A DNA stretch of 56,607 bases from Edwardsiella hoshinae NBRC 105699 = ATCC 33379 (GCF_000474215.1 NZ_BAUC01000029.1:1-56607), one strand, 5' to 3'. Positions 45,532 through 55,955 are shown, counted from the stretch's first letter. The notes: generated from the sequence alone by a model not told the origin. Program-made: numbers and translations.

Positions 45532-46737
45532 ATGACTCAAGATGTCTCCCCGATTATCACTTCGCTGCTGGACACCGACGCCTATAAACTGCATATGCAA
45601 CAGGCGGTGTTCCACCGTTACCGCAATGTCAGCGTAGCGGCGGAGTTTCGCTGCCGTGGCGACGAGCTGCTGGGGGAATACGCCGACGAGATAGCCCGCC
45701 AGGTCGCACTGATGGGGCAGTTGCGCCTAAGCCAAGATGAATATGACTATCTGGCAACGCTGCCCTTCTTCCAGCGTGACTACCTTGATTGGCTGCGAAC
45801 CCTGCGCCTCGACCCGGCGCAGGTCGTCATCCGTAACGATGGCGGGCGGCTGAACATCCGCATCAGCGGCCCCTGGCGTGAGGTGATCCTGTGGGAAGTC
45901 CCGCTGCTGGCGGTGATCAGTGAAGTGGTGCATCGTCATCGCTCGCCGCAGATCACTCCGCAGATCGCCATTGAACAGTTGCAGCGCCGTCTGGCGGCAT
46001 TTCACCAGTTGAGCCGCGATATCGATCTGAGCGGGTTCCGTCTGATGGACTTCGGCACCCGGCGGCGCTTCTCGCGGGCGGTGCATCAGGCCATCCTGAC
46101 GACCCTACAGCAGGAGTTCCCCTACCTGAGCGGCACCAGCAACTACCTATTTGCCAAACAAATGGGGTTGGCGCCGTTAGGCACCCAGGCGCATGAATGG
46201 TTCCAGGCTCACCAACAGATCTGCCCGGTACTGGCCAACAGCCAGCGCGCGGCGCTGCAATCTTGGCTGGATGAGTACCCCGATCAACTGGGGATCGCCC
46301 TGACCGACTGCATCACCATGGATGCCTTCCTGCGCGACTTTGGTAGCCAGTTCGCCGGCCACTACCAGGGGCTACGCCACGATTCGGGAGATCCGATCGC
46401 CTGGGGCGAGAAGGCCATCGCCCATTATGAGACGTTGGGCATCGATCCGCGCGACAAGGTGCTGGTCTTCTCCGATAGTCTGGATCTGCCGAAGGCTTTG
46501 GCGCTCTACCGCCACTTTCACGGCCGTATCCGCCTCAGCTTCGGCATCGGCACCCACCTGACCTGTGACCTGCCTGGCGTACGGCCGCTGAATATCGTCA
46601 TCAAGCTGGTGGAGTGCAACGGCAAGCCGGTCGCCAAGCTCTCCGATAGCCCAGGTAAGACCATCTGCCAGGATGCAGCCTTCGTTAAGGCGCTGCGTAA
46701 GGCCTTCGATCTCCCGTTGGTCAAACGCGCCAGCTGA
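45532..46737 (+). CDS. pncB: Nicotinate phosphoribosyltransferase
   Basis: 401 residues. It makes nicotinate mononucleotide from nicotinate and PRPP, with ATP, in NAD salvage. Key stretches are [51 protein letters not shown] (containing the phosphorylated active-site His) and [11 protein letters not shown] near the end. The start agrees with the E. coli MTQ start. Located between pepN and asnS as in E. coli. Confidence 0.97.
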   Translation: MTQDVSPIITSLLDTDAYKLHMQQAVFHRYRNVSVAAEFRCRGDELLGEYADEIARQVALMGQLRLSQDEYDYLATLPFFQRDYLDWLRTLRLDPAQVVIRNDGGRLNIRISGPWREVILWEVPLLAVISEVVHRHRSPQITPQIAIEQLQRRLAAFHQLSRDIDLSGFRLMDFGTRRRFSRAVHQAILTTLQQEFPYLSGTSNYLFAKQMGLAPLGTQAHEWFQAHQQICPVLANSQRAALQSWLDEYPDQLGIALTDCITMDAFLRDFGSQFAGHYQGLRHDSGDPIAWGEKAIAHYETLGIDPRDKVLVFSDSLDLPKALALYRHFHGRIRLSFGIGTHLTCDLPGVRPLNIVIKLVECNGKPVAKLSDSPGKTICQDAAFVKALRKAFDLPLVKRAS

Positions 46738-46745
46738 TCCCCCTC

Positions 46746-46777
46746 CCCGGTGCGCCGCCGCTCGGCGCGGCACCGGG
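46746..46777 (+). terminator. GC-rich hairpin after pncB
   Basis: CCCGGTGC / GCACCGGG with an inner GCCG/CGGC pairing, just past the pncB stop. Downstream T-run is absent, so a weak terminator. Confidence 0.45.
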
Positions 46778-46945
46778 TTCCCTCCGCCAATCCCCTACTT
46801 GGGGGCAATGACACGAAAAAGTTACCTCGGTGGGGCTTAATTCCGCTTGTGTCTGTTTGCATGACAAGTAACATAGCATCATGCCCTTCATCTATGAGGG
46901 GACAAGGTTATTTGTCAATCAAGATCACTATAAAGAGAGAAATCT

Positions 46946-48346
46946 ATGAGCGTAGTGCCTGTAGTCGACGTACTGCAAGGCCGCGTGGCGGTAGACACTG
47001 AGGTCACCGTTCGTGGCTGGGTACGTACCCGGAGAGATTCTAAAGCTGGTATCTCCTTCCTCGCCGTCTATGACGGCTCCTGCTTTGATCCGTTACAGGC
47101 CGTCGTGAATAATTCTCTACCGAATTATGAAGATGAAGTGTTGCGCCTGACCACCGGCTGCTCCGTGGAAGTCTGCGGTCGCGTCGTAGCCTCGCCGGGC
47201 GAGGGGCAGAGTTTCGAGCTGCAAGCGTCAACCATCCGCGTGGTCGGCTGGGTTGAAGATCCGGACACCTATCCGATGGCGGCCAAGCGCCACAGCATCG
47301 AATACCTGCGTGAAGTGGCCCACCTGCGTCCGCGCACCAACCTGATCGGAGCCGTCGCTCGCGTACGTCACACCCTGGCGCAGGCTATCCACCGCTACTT
47401 TCATGAGAACGGTTACTTCTGGGTCTCCACCCCGCTGATCACCGCCTCCGATACCGAAGGTGCCGGCGAGATGTTCCGTGTCTCTACCCTGGATATGGAA
47501 AACCTGCCGCGTGATGCCGCCGGCAAGGTGGACTACAACGAAGACTTCTTCGGCCGCGAAGCCTTCCTGACCGTTTCCGGTCAGTTGAACGGCGAGACTT
47601 ACGCCTGTGCGCTCTCCAAGGTCTATACCTTCGGCCCGACTTTCCGCGCCGAAAACTCCAACACCAGCCGTCACCTGGCCGAGTTCTGGATGGTTGAGCC
47701 GGAAGTCGCCTTCGCCGATCTGAACGCCATCGCCGGCGTCGCCGAGGGCATGCTGAAGTATGTCTTCAACGCGGTGCTGGAAGAGCGCGCCGACGATATG
47801 GCCTTCTTCGCCCAGCGGGTGGATAAAGACGCCATTGATCGCCTACAGCGCTTTGTCTCCTCTGATTTTGCCCAGGTGGACTACACCGATGCCATTACCA
47901 TCCTGGAAACCTGTGGCAAGCAGTTCGAAAACCCGGTGTTCTGGGGCGTCGATCTCTCCTCCGAGCATGAGCGCTACCTGGCCGAGCAGCACTTTAAAGC
48001 ACCGGTGGTGGTGAAGAACTACCCGAAAGATATCAAAGCGTTCTACATGCGCCTGAACGAAGATGGTAAGACCGTCGCCGCGATGGACGTGTTGGCACCG
48101 GGGATCGGCGAAATCATCGGCGGTTCACAGCGTGAAGAGCGTCTGGATATGCTGGACAAGCGTCTGGATGAGATGGGGCTGAAGAAAGAAGATTACTGGT
48201 GGTACCGCGATCTGCGTCGCTATGGCACCGTGCCACACTCCGGTTTCGGGCTAGGCTTCGAGCGTCTGGTGGCCTATGTCACCGGAGTACAGAACGTACG
48301 CGACGTTATCCCGTTCCCACGCACCCCGCGTAACGCAACATTCTGA
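46946..48346 (+). CDS. asnS: Asparaginyl-tRNA synthetase
   Basis: 466 residues, full length. An N-terminal OB-fold anticodon domain (about 15-100: [19 protein letters not shown]) and a class II catalytic domain with motif 2 [25 protein letters not shown] and motif 3 [15 protein letters not shown]. It charges tRNA-Asn with asparagine. Ribosome binding site AAAGAGAG before the ATG. Followed by a strong terminator and ompF. Confidence 0.98.
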   Translation: MSVVPVVDVLQGRVAVDTEVTVRGWVRTRRDSKAGISFLAVYDGSCFDPLQAVVNNSLPNYEDEVLRLTTGCSVEVCGRVVASPGEGQSFELQASTIRVVGWVEDPDTYPMAAKRHSIEYLREVAHLRPRTNLIGAVARVRHTLAQAIHRYFHENGYFWVSTPLITASDTEGAGEMFRVSTLDMENLPRDAAGKVDYNEDFFGREAFLTVSGQLNGETYACALSKVYTFGPTFRAENSNTSRHLAEFWMVEPEVAFADLNAIAGVAEGMLKYVFNAVLEERADDMAFFAQRVDKDAIDRLQRFVSSDFAQVDYTDAITILETCGKQFENPVFWGVDLSSEHERYLAEQHFKAPVVVKNYPKDIKAFYMRLNEDGKTVAAMDVLAPGIGEIIGGSQREERLDMLDKRLDEMGLKKEDYWWYRDLRRYGTVPHSGFGLGFERLVAYVTGVQNVRDVIPFPRTPRNATF

Positions 48347-48381
48347 TCTAACGCAGCATCAACGCATTACAATTCGCTAAC

Positions 48382-48418
48382 AAAAGAGGGGGTCGGCTAC
48401 GCTGACCCCCTCTTTTTT
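48382..48418 (+). terminator. Intrinsic terminator of asnS
   Basis: AAAAGAGGGGGTC, a 9-base loop, GACCCCCTCTTTT, then further T residues, 36 bases past asnS. Confidence 0.93.
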
Positions 48419-48420
48419 AA

Positions 48421-48669
48421 ACTTAGACTTCTGTCACAAAGTTCCCTGATTTTTACATTTTGATACACATTATTTCATTATGTTACCGCTATAATATATT
48501 TGTATCATTTTGCTGGTGGATTATCATCGGTGTGGATGGAACACTGCCATCCAGACACAGGAAGACACCATACTCTCTAGCTTAGTTCCGCAGGGGGTTA
48601 AAAAAAGTCCCAACGGGATCAAATTAGGCAGTGGCAGGTGTCAAAAAAATAAAACCAATGAGGGTAACA
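48421..48669 (+). promoter_or_regulatory. ompF promoter region and conserved leader
   Basis: A candidate -10 TATAAT is at 48490-48495. Upstream, AT-rich repeats of ACATT/TACACATT type (about 48450-48480) are in the place of OmpR boxes. The leader end, with AGTGGCAGGTGTCA at about 48632 and AATGAGGGTAAC just before the start codon, is nearly identical to the E. coli ompF leader that MicF pairs with. Whether MicF is encoded elsewhere cannot be seen here. Confidence 0.65.
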
Positions 48670-49773
48670 ATGATGAAACGCAATATTCTTGCAGTGGTAA
48701 TCCCGGCTCTGCTGGTTGCTGGCGCGGCCAACGCGGCTGAGATGTACAACAAAGACGGCAACAAAGTTAGCCTGTACGGTAAAGTCGACGCCCGTCACAC
48801 ATTCAGCTCCAATGCGGGTGACAACGGCGATGCTACCTATGCCCGCTTTGGTTTCAAAGGCGAAACCCAGATCAACAGCGAACTGACCGGTTACGGCCAG
48901 TGGGAATACAACTTCCAGGCCAACAACTCTGAAAGCAGCGACCCAACTATCGGTCAGGAAGGCAACAAGACCCGCCTGGGCTTTGCCGGTCTGAAATACG
49001 CCGACTACGGCTCCCTGGATTACGGCCGTAACTATGGCGTGGTCTACGACGTCGAAGCCTGGACCGACGTGCTGCCGGTCTTCGGTGGCGATACCTACGC
49101 CAACTCCGACAACTTCATGACCGGCCGTACCAATGGCGTGGCTACCTACCGTAACAACGGTTTCTTCGGTCTGGTTGACGGTTTGAACGTTGCCCTGCAG
49201 TATCAGGGTAAAAACGACAACGATAACCGTGGTAAATCCAAACAGAACGGCGACGGCTTCGGTATGTCTGCCTCCTATGACATCGGCTGGGGCGTAAGCG
49301 CCGCAGCGGCGTTCTCTTCTTCTAACCGTACCCTGGATCAGAAACGCGCTGGCGGTCTCATCGCTAGCGGTGACAAGGCTCAGGCTTGGACCGCCGGTCT
49401 GAAGTATGACGCCAACAACGTCTACGTAGCCGCCATGTACGCCGAAACCCTGAACATGACCCCGTACGGTGACAATGGTATCGCTAACAAGACCCAGAAC
49501 TTCGAAGCCGTGGCTCAGTACCAGTTCGACTTCGGTCTGCGTCCGTCCATCGCCTACTTGCAGTCTAAAGGCAAGCAACTGGGTGATAAGGCTAACGTAG
49601 ACAAAGATCTGGTTAAATACCTGGATCTGGGCTCCTACTACTATTTCAACAAAAACATGTCCGCCTATGTTGACTACAAGATCAACCTGCTGGATAGCAA
49701 CGACCAGTTCTACAAAACCAACGGTATCAGCACCGACAATATCGTTGGCGTTGGTATGATCTACCAGTTCTAA
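48670..49773 (+). CDS. ompF: OmpF-type general porin
   Basis: 367 residues: signal peptide 1-22 ([22 protein letters not shown]) and a 16-strand porin barrel starting [18 protein letters not shown]. It has the [20 protein letters not shown] strand and the L3 constriction loop ([21 protein letters not shown], residues about 130-155), and ends in IYQF with the terminal Phe. Trimeric diffusion pore. The start at 48670 follows GAGGGTAAC; the frame is open 13 codons upstream, which is leader. Sits between asnS and aspC exactly as ompF does in E. coli. Confidence 0.95.
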   Translation: MMKRNILAVVIPALLVAGAANAAEMYNKDGNKVSLYGKVDARHTFSSNAGDNGDATYARFGFKGETQINSELTGYGQWEYNFQANNSESSDPTIGQEGNKTRLGFAGLKYADYGSLDYGRNYGVVYDVEAWTDVLPVFGGDTYANSDNFMTGRTNGVATYRNNGFFGLVDGLNVALQYQGKNDNDNRGKSKQNGDGFGMSASYDIGWGVSAAAAFSSSNRTLDQKRAGGLIASGDKAQAWTAGLKYDANNVYVAAMYAETLNMTPYGDNGIANKTQNFEAVAQYQFDFGLRPSIAYLQSKGKQLGDKANVDKDLVKYLDLGSYYYFNKNMSAYVDYKINLLDSNDQFYKTNGISTDNIVGVGMIYQF

Positions 49774-49809
49774 TCTCGACGCGGCCTCAGGCTGTGTAAG
49801 CGTATCAAG

Positions 49810-49835
49810 AGCAGGGCTACGGCCCTGCTTTTTTA
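49810..49835 (+). terminator. Intrinsic terminator of ompF
   Basis: AGCAGGGC-TACG-GCCCTGCT followed by TTTTTTA, about 36 bases past the stop. Confidence 0.92.
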
Positions 49836-50009
49836 TGGCACCCTCCGTCTGAATATGTGCCGTTGCTAATTGTTTTTACAGCATTAATTCCGCCATCTTC
49901 CCCTTGAGCGCCACTTTATCGTCTTTTTCAGCCAAACGGTTGGCAAGGGTTGCCCATAGCGGTAATCTGTCGTTTCACTGGCTTAAACTGGACACATGGA
50001 AGCTCTCGC

Positions 50010-51203
50010 ATGTTTGAAAACATCCCTGCTGCACCCGCCGATCCAATCTTGGGGCTGGCCGACCTGTTTCGCGCCGATGCGCGCCCGCATAAAATCAACC
50101 TAGGCATCGGCGTCTACAAAGACGAAAGTGGTAATACCCCGGTACTAACCAGCGTAAAAAAAGCTGAGCAGTATCTGCTGGAGCATGAAACCAGCAAAAA
50201 CTACCTGAGTATCGATGGCATCGCCGCCTTCGGCCAGCGGACGCTGGAGCTGCTGCTGGGTCAGGAGAGCCCGATTCTCTTAGCTAACCGGGCGCACGCC
50301 GCCCAGACGCCGGGCGGTACCGGTGCGCTGCGCGTCGCCGCCGACTTCCTGGCAAACAAAACCTGCGCCAAACGTGTCTGGGTCAGCAATCCCAGTTGGC
50401 CGAACCATAAGAGCGTCTTCGCCGCCGCCGGCCTCGAGGTGCGTGAGTATGCCTATTACGATGCCGAACACCATTGCCTAGACTTTGCCGCACTGCAAGA
50501 GAGCCTGGCTCAGGCCCAGCCTGGCGATGTGGTGTTGTTCCACGGCTGCTGCCATAACCCCACCGGTATCGACCCGACAGCTGAGCAGTGGGAGATGCTG
50601 GCCGAGATGTCGCGCTGCAACGGGTGGTTGCCGCTGTTCGACTTCGCCTACCAAGGCTTCGCCAACGGTCTGGAGGAGGACGCGCTAGGACTGCGCATCT
50701 TTGCCGCGCGCCACGACGAACTGATCGTTTGCAGCTCCTATTCGAAGAACTTCGGCCTGTACAACGAGCGTGTCGGTGCCTGTACCCTGATCGCCGCCGA
50801 CAGCGGTAGCGCCGCCAACGCCTTCAGCCAAATCAAGGCGGTGATCCGAGCCAACTACTCTAATCCGCCGGCGCACGGTGGTGCCATCGTCGCCACCATC
50901 CTGGGCGATGACGCGCTGCGCACCATGTGGGAACAAGAGCTGACCGACATGCGCCAACGGATCCAGCGCATGCGCCACCTATTCGTTAACACCCTGCAAG
51001 AGAAAGGGGCCGAACAGGACTTTAGCTTTATCACTCGCCAGAATGGCATGTTCTCCTTCAGCGGGTTGAGCAAGGAGCAAGTCGGCCGCCTACGCGAAGA
51101 ATTCGCGGTTTACGCCGTCAACTCCGGGCGCGTCAACGTCGCCGGCATGACGCCGGACAACATGGCGCCGCTGTGTGAAGCCATCGTCGCCGTGCTGAAA
51201 TAA
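50010..51203 (+). CDS. aspC: Aspartate aminotransferase
   Basis: 397 residues starting [16 protein letters not shown], collinear with E. coli AspC. PLP-binding lysine in [15 protein letters not shown]; substrate-binding Arg region near the C-terminus ([15 protein letters not shown]). It transfers the amino group between aspartate and 2-oxoglutarate. The frame extends 20 codons upstream; the ATG at 50010 is the family start although its ribosome binding site (GGAAG) is modest. Terminator follows. Confidence 0.97.
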   Translation: MFENIPAAPADPILGLADLFRADARPHKINLGIGVYKDESGNTPVLTSVKKAEQYLLEHETSKNYLSIDGIAAFGQRTLELLLGQESPILLANRAHAAQTPGGTGALRVAADFLANKTCAKRVWVSNPSWPNHKSVFAAAGLEVREYAYYDAEHHCLDFAALQESLAQAQPGDVVLFHGCCHNPTGIDPTAEQWEMLAEMSRCNGWLPLFDFAYQGFANGLEEDALGLRIFAARHDELIVCSSYSKNFGLYNERVGACTLIAADSGSAANAFSQIKAVIRANYSNPPAHGGAIVATILGDDALRTMWEQELTDMRQRIQRMRHLFVNTLQEKGAEQDFSFITRQNGMFSFSGLSKEQVGRLREEFAVYAVNSGRVNVAGMTPDNMAPLCEAIVAVLK

Positions 51204-51220
51204 GCGCGACAAGCACGCAT

Positions 51221-51254
51221 ACGGCGGGCCGTCACAGGGCGCCCCGCCGTTTTT
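51221..51254 (+). terminator. Intrinsic terminator of aspC
   Basis: ACGGCGGG / CCCGCCGT with a 14-base loop, then TTTTTC, 17 bases past aspC. Confidence 0.85.
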
Positions 51255-51280
51255 CTACCCCATGTTTGGCCTTCCGGCCA

Positions 51281-52135
51281 TTAGCCCAAGGCCGCCATGC
51301 GCTTGAGTGTTTCCGCCGTCGTCCACAGATCATTAGCGATGAAACGGTAGTTGATCAATGCCGCCTGGTAGCCATCGCCCTCTGGGGCACGCGGTCCCGC
51401 GGTAGCATCTTTCACCACCACCACCTCGAAGCCCTGCTCCACCAACTCGCGTAAATGCGATTCGATACACAGGTTAGCGGCCATCCCGGCCAGCAGGATC
51501 TGCGAGATCCCACGCTTACGCAGCTGGAGCACCAAATCATTACTTTCTGGGCCGAAGATCTTATGCGGTGAGGCGATGATGGTTTCGCCATCCAAGATAT
51601 AGGGTTTAAACTGCGGCATAAAATCCGCCCCCGAGTCGCTGAATCCCTCCAGCGTCAATGGCCCCTGGCGATCAAACATATGGCTGTTGTGCATAAAGTG
51701 CTCGCCCGGCCCGCCGAATTGCCATTGATGATCGTAGGGATAGTAATAATGAGGGGAAACCGCCACCAGCATCCCCTGACGTTTAGCTTGGCGCAACAAC
51801 GCCTCCAGATGCGCGACGGTATTATTCTGCGTCACGCTCTCTTTCAGCACCGCCCAGCCGACTCCGTTAGGGCTGAGAAAGTCGACCTGGGGATCAACCA
51901 CCACCAACGCCACCTGTGACTTCTGCAAGTTGACTCCGCGGCGTGGCAAACCATACTCCTTCGGCTCCGCATAGGGATCGGCCTTACCCGTTTCGCCGCT
52001 GGCGGCTTGCACCAACGTCGGCCCCACGGCCGCCAAGCCTACCCCGGCGACCGCTAGCCTGACCCCCTTACCGATCGCGGCGCGACGCGCCATTGGCTGT
52101 TCCGGCTGCGACTGTAACGCTGGATTCTGTTTCAT
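51281..52135 (-). CDS. Isochorismatase-family cysteine hydrolase with Tat-type signal
   Basis: 284 residues. The first 45 residues look like a twin-arginine leader: MARRAAIGKGVRLAVAGVGL with the RR pair about residue 17, then a hydrophobic stretch and an AxA-like end (LVQAAS). The enzyme domain has VALVVVDPQVDFLSP with the catalytic Asp and MAANLCIESHLREL with the nucleophile Cys. Relatives hydrolyse amides or vinyl ethers; the substrate here is unknown. AAGGA precedes the ATG. It lies 64 bases behind the RclC-like gene and is probably cotranscribed. Confidence 0.87.
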   Translation of the reverse strand: MKQNPALQSQPEQPMARRAAIGKGVRLAVAGVGLAAVGPTLVQAASGETGKADPYAEPKEYGLPRRGVNLQKSQVALVVVDPQVDFLSPNGVGWAVLKESVTQNNTVAHLEALLRQAKRQGMLVAVSPHYYYPYDHQWQFGGPGEHFMHNSHMFDRQGPLTLEGFSDSGADFMPQFKPYILDGETIIASPHKIFGPESNDLVLQLRKRGISQILLAGMAANLCIESHLRELVEQGFEVVVVKDATAGPRAPEGDGYQAALINYRFIANDLWTTAETLKRMAALG

Positions 52136-52199
52136 ACGCTTTCCTTATGGTGATAGGTCATGGTGTGCGAACGTTTCCCCGGCATTGGCGAGGAGGCCC

Positions 52200-52787
52200 T
52201 CATGCCGGGGCGCGTAGCGGCACCTGGCTTGGACGGGATGCGCTGGCGATACAGTGGGCCGAATGCACCATCGCCACAAAGGCGGCTGCCAGCATGATCA
52301 CATCTTTCAACACCAGCCGCCCGGCACCGGAGAGATAGGGGAATCCGGTATGGGCGTCCGCGCCGCTCACCCAGGTTTCCGGCGTAAAAATCAAGAACGT
52401 CAGGGTGACGAAGGGGGTCAGAAAGGCGAGTGTCGCGCCCCAGAAGCCAATACGCGGCGAAATGTAGTGTGCCAGGATCAACAGACTGAACAGCACCTCG
52501 ATCACTCCCAGCCCCGTGGAATAGCCGTAGGTGTTATTGGCCTGATGCCAAGCCCGATTCGCCTCGATCAGCTCGCCTTCGTGATTCATAAACTGAGCAT
52601 AATTAGCCGGATCGTTATAGAAGAAGGACATGAACGGGCTATTGGCGACAAAAGGCACGATGCTATCGGCCTCATAAGGAATAAACTTCAACAGACCAAT
52701 CCAAAGAAAGACCAAGGCGATAGCCAGGCGACAGAGCGTGGCCGCAAGCGCCTGTTGATGTGCTAAGCGCTGGTAAAGTGTCGACAT
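52200..52787 (-). CDS. DUF417 (RclC/YkgB-like) inner-membrane protein
   Basis: 195 residues, four membrane helices. Conserved stretches are RLAIALVFLWIGLLKFIPYEADSIVPFVANSP, ANNTYGYSTGLGVIEV and GFPYLSGAGRLVLKD, close to E. coli RclC, a member of the reactive-chlorine resistance operon rclABC. Homologues are of unknown mechanism. Here rclA and rclB are missing and the partner is the isochorismatase-like gene downstream. Ribosome binding site AAGGAG. First gene of this two-gene unit. Confidence 0.9.
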   Translation of the reverse strand: MSTLYQRLAHQQALAATLCRLAIALVFLWIGLLKFIPYEADSIVPFVANSPFMSFFYNDPANYAQFMNHEGELIEANRAWHQANNTYGYSTGLGVIEVLFSLLILAHYISPRIGFWGATLAFLTPFVTLTFLIFTPETWVSGADAHTGFPYLSGAGRLVLKDVIMLAAAFVAMVHSAHCIASASRPSQVPLRAPA

Positions 52788-53134
52788 AAGAGGAGCTCCT
52801 TAAGGGGATAAATAAACCTCATCCGTTATACCCAAGGCGCGGAAGTAACAACATGTGATTACGTCTCAGCCTGTTGCGTCCCCGTCTCAGGCCGGCTTGG
52901 CTGTGATCACTCCCACTCTTTTCATGCCATGCGACGTGCCAGCGAAGCGCCACACCGGTTACCCTCACGTCTGTGCTTACCGTCTCCCTACGCCGCTCCC
53001 CCTCAACACTGACCGATACGCGTACGACGCACTGCGCCGATGGCCGTTAGCGCGCCGCGGGCCTCATCGGGTGTAAGCAGCAAAAAAAACGCGGCCCAAG
53101 GCCGCGTCTGCGCTGTCATCCGTGGTGCGAACGC
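52788..53134. other. Intergenic region between flgL and the RclC-like gene
   Basis: 347 bases. Holds the promoter of the RclC-like gene (right next to 52787) and the flgL terminator on the far right. The middle is GC-mixed and shows no gene. Confidence 0.55.
53082..53107 (-). terminator. Intrinsic terminator of flgKL
   Basis: On the minus strand ACGCGGCC-TTG-GGCCGCGT followed by seven or eight T residues, 28 bases past the flgL stop. Confidence 0.94.
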
Positions 53135-54100
53135 TTAGCGCGCCATCTGGAACAGCGACATACTCTGCATATCGGAAAAGACCTTATAAGAAGCCTGCAA
53201 CGAGACCTGACGCAACGCGTACTCACTGGCGGCCTGTGTCCAGTCCACATCCTGTACATTGCTGATCCGGGTCTTATAGGTAATGGCATTTTCATCGCCG
53301 ATGGCATCCAGCGAATCCAGCTCATTCAACTGCGTCCCCAGCTCCGCGCGTACTTGCGAGACATTATTCAATGAATTGCGTAGGCCACGGTTGGCGGAAT
53401 CCAAACCATCGACCACTTTCTGCTTGGTGGCCTCATCGGCTCCCGCTAACGGGGTCTTCAGGGCCGTGATCGCCTGCTGCAAGGAGGAGAAAATATCGTT
53501 ATTCACCGAGCCATCCGGCTCTTTGATCGGGTTGCTGGAGGCCGTCAGAAAGACTTGTTTACCGGTATGGCTGACGGTCATGGTACGCGCCGCATCCACC
53601 TGCTGGGTCAATGCCTTATTGCCCCCCTTATAGGCCACCGCCCCGGTGCCATCTTTGGTGAATGGGGCCACATCGCTCTTATAACCGGCGAAGATGTAAC
53701 GCCCATTGCCGTCGGTGCTGTTCGCCAGATTAAGTAGTTGATCGCGCATACTTTCCAACTGAGTGGCAATCGCCGCACGGTCATCATCGCTCTTGGTACC
53801 GGAGGACATCCCGTCAACCAAGACCGGCGTCGCATTCTGCAAGACGTTGGTTACCTGCTGTAAGACGCTCTCTTCCATCGAGGTACTCTGGCGGGCATAA
53901 CCTCGGGCCATGCCATATTGCTCGTTCATCGACTTAGCCTGGTTCAGGCCAACCAGTTGAGAGGCGGCCAGCGGATCGTCCGAGGGAACGATCACTCGCT
54001 TACCGCTGTCCATCTGCGCGCCGATGCGCTGCCATTCGGACTGGGCATCGAGAACGCCATTCATATTCTGCTGATAGATCATGCTGGTACTTAGACGCAT
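53135..54100 (-). CDS. flgL: Flagellar hook-filament junction protein FlgL (HAP3)
   Basis: 321 residues of the flagellin/HAP family. N-terminal coiled coil MRLSTSMIYQQNMNGVLDAQ, DDPLAASQLVGLNQAKSMNEQY, and C-terminal TQAASEYALRQVSLQASYKVFSDMQSMSLFQ. It joins the FlgK ring to the filament outside the cell and is exported by the flagellar type III system. It follows flgK by 14 bases in the same transcript. Confidence 0.96.
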   Translation of the reverse strand: MRLSTSMIYQQNMNGVLDAQSEWQRIGAQMDSGKRVIVPSDDPLAASQLVGLNQAKSMNEQYGMARGYARQSTSMEESVLQQVTNVLQNATPVLVDGMSSGTKSDDDRAAIATQLESMRDQLLNLANSTDGNGRYIFAGYKSDVAPFTKDGTGAVAYKGGNKALTQQVDAARTMTVSHTGKQVFLTASSNPIKEPDGSVNNDIFSSLQQAITALKTPLAGADEATKQKVVDGLDSANRGLRNSLNNVSQVRAELGTQLNELDSLDAIGDENAITYKTRISNVQDVDWTQAASEYALRQVSLQASYKVFSDMQSMSLFQMAR

Positions 54101-54114
54101 GGCGGAATGTCCCC

Positions 54115-55773
54115 TTATCGAATATCCAGCAACGCATTAAACATCGACGTGGCAGTCTGGATGACCTGCGCATTCGCCATGTAATACTGTTGAAAACGTA
54201 CCAAATCGCCGTACTCCTCATCCAGGTTCACCCCGGAGACCGACTGCTGTACCTTGGTCAACTGCTTCACCACATTCTCTTGTGCCTTGCTGTCAACCTT
54301 GGCGCTATTGGTCTGGTTACCGATCGTTCCCACTAAGCCAGCATAGGCGCCGCTCAGCGTCGCCTTACCGCCGACCAGTTTTTTATTTTGCAAATCCAAC
54401 ATTTTTTGTGCGTTGGTGTTGTCACCAACCTCAGGATCCTTACCGCTACCCGAGGCCAGACTCGCGGCAGCGATCTTCGCCGGATCGCTAATCTTGACCT
54501 CGAAACCGCTAACCACGGTCGAGGTGGTACGCAGCTTAAAGCTGTCGTTATCCGCTGGCGTTTTACTGATGTTGACCTTTAAGCCATCAAACTTCAGCAC
54601 CTGCTGCCCGCCCTCAGTCACCGGCGCAACGGTCTGCTGACTACCATCGGCCAGACGGGTGATATTCCACTTGCCGCCTTTAAAGTCGACGCGGTAATCG
54701 GTGGCCTGCACCTCGGCGATATTATCGTAGCTGGCCGACAATGAGGCATCAGAGGTGTTATTCCGGTTAGACAGGCTCTCCGGTTGTGCGAAACCGAACA
54801 GATCACCGCCCTTATCGCCGTTGAGATCCACCCCTTCCGCCTGCACCTGGTTGAAGGCATTCGCCATGCTCAGCGCAATCTGCCCCAGTTGGTTACGGGT
54901 GTTATCCAACGCCTCACTGCGAAAACGGTAGACACCGGCCAGGCTGCCACCGCTGATACGCGCTTCAGGCACCTCGCTCAACCCATTGCCACGATCGTAA
55001 GCCAGCGTGGTACGTGATGGATCGCTGCTGGACGGTACCGCCTTCACGCTGTAGGCGTCCCCGCCCTGTACCAGCGAGAGACCACCGGCAAACGAGACGT
55101 TCATCGCCCCGTCCTGCATGCTGATATCGACATTGACGATCTGATTCAGTTCGCTGGCCATCCGATCGCGCAGATCCAAGAGATCATTCGGTGCGGTACC
55201 GCCGCTGGCCCCGGTCAACTCGGAGATGCGGTTATTCAGATGGGCTATCTGCTTGGCATAGTCGTTGATCTGCTCGGCGTTATTGCTCACCGTTTGATTT
55301 GCGTTGCTTTCTAGGTTACGCAAATAGGCATCGGTGCTCTTAAACTGGGCAGTTAGGCCGTTAGCATTGGATATTACCGTCTGACGAGCCGCAGAATCGC
55401 TCGGGTAACTGACCAGGTTTTGTAGGTTTTTAAAGAAGTTCTGCATGTTGGCGGACAGGCTATTGGTGCTATCGGCCAGCAGATCATCAATCTGTGAAAT
55501 CTGTTGATGGTAGGTCGTGGTGGTCGCCAGTGTACTCTGCCCCTGACGCAGCTGATTCACGACAAACTGGTTATATTCGCGGTTAATCCCGCTGACCACC
55601 ACGCCGTTGCCGATGAAACCGGCCGGGGTGCTGGTGCCGTTGTTTTCGACAAAGCTGACGCTCTGGCGGTTATAACCGGCGGTATACACGTTATTGATAT
55701 TATTGCTGGTGACAGCCAGCGCCGTCTGCGCGGCGCTCAGTCCGCTCATTGCGTTATTGATTAAGTTGGCCAT
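54115..55773 (-). CDS. flgK: Flagellar hook-associated protein FlgK (HAP1)
   Basis: 552 residues. Conserved N-terminus MANLINNAMSGLSAAQTALAVTSNNINNVYTAGYNRQ and C-terminus NLDEEYGDLVRFQQYYMANAQVIQTATSMFNALLDIR form the terminal coiled coils; the middle is variable as usual. FlgK caps the hook before the filament. A clear sigma-28 promoter is upstream; a terminator-like hairpin lies between it and the start codon. AGGAAA precedes the ATG. Confidence 0.97.
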   Translation of the reverse strand: MANLINNAMSGLSAAQTALAVTSNNINNVYTAGYNRQSVSFVENNGTSTPAGFIGNGVVVSGINREYNQFVVNQLRQGQSTLATTTTYHQQISQIDDLLADSTNSLSANMQNFFKNLQNLVSYPSDSAARQTVISNANGLTAQFKSTDAYLRNLESNANQTVSNNAEQINDYAKQIAHLNNRISELTGASGGTAPNDLLDLRDRMASELNQIVNVDISMQDGAMNVSFAGGLSLVQGGDAYSVKAVPSSSDPSRTTLAYDRGNGLSEVPEARISGGSLAGVYRFRSEALDNTRNQLGQIALSMANAFNQVQAEGVDLNGDKGGDLFGFAQPESLSNRNNTSDASLSASYDNIAEVQATDYRVDFKGGKWNITRLADGSQQTVAPVTEGGQQVLKFDGLKVNISKTPADNDSFKLRTTSTVVSGFEVKISDPAKIAAASLASGSGKDPEVGDNTNAQKMLDLQNKKLVGGKATLSGAYAGLVGTIGNQTNSAKVDSKAQENVVKQLTKVQQSVSGVNLDEEYGDLVRFQQYYMANAQVIQTATSMFNALLDIR

Positions 55774-55792
55774 GCGGTTTCCTATACGCTAA

Positions 55793-55823
55793 AAAAGCCC
55801 GCCGCCAGGAACGACAGGCTTTT
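55793..55823 (-). terminator. Terminator-like hairpin between flgJ and flgK
   Basis: On the minus strand AAAAGCC, a 17-base GC-rich loop, then GGCTTTTTT. It follows flgJ by about 135 bases but also lies inside the flgK leader, downstream of the sigma-28 promoter. Confidence 0.5.
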
Positions 55824-55836
55824 ACTGTTATTTTCT

Positions 55837-55863
55837 CTATCGGCAGACCGGGAGAAAACTTGA
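55837..55863 (-). promoter_or_regulatory. Sigma-28 (FliA) promoter of flgKL
   Basis: On the minus strand TCAAGTTT-N11-GCCGATAG, two mismatches to the FliA consensus TAAAGTTT-N11-GCCGATAA with the exact spacer. It precedes flgK by 64 bases, consistent with late flagellar expression. Confidence 0.92.
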
Positions 55864-55955
55864 ATCTTTTTCCCCCGCCGCTCCCTGGTGCGCGGCACGC
55901 TTCGTCGCTGAAGGCGCCCCGCGGCTGGGACACGTTCAAGACGGCGCGCTACACA

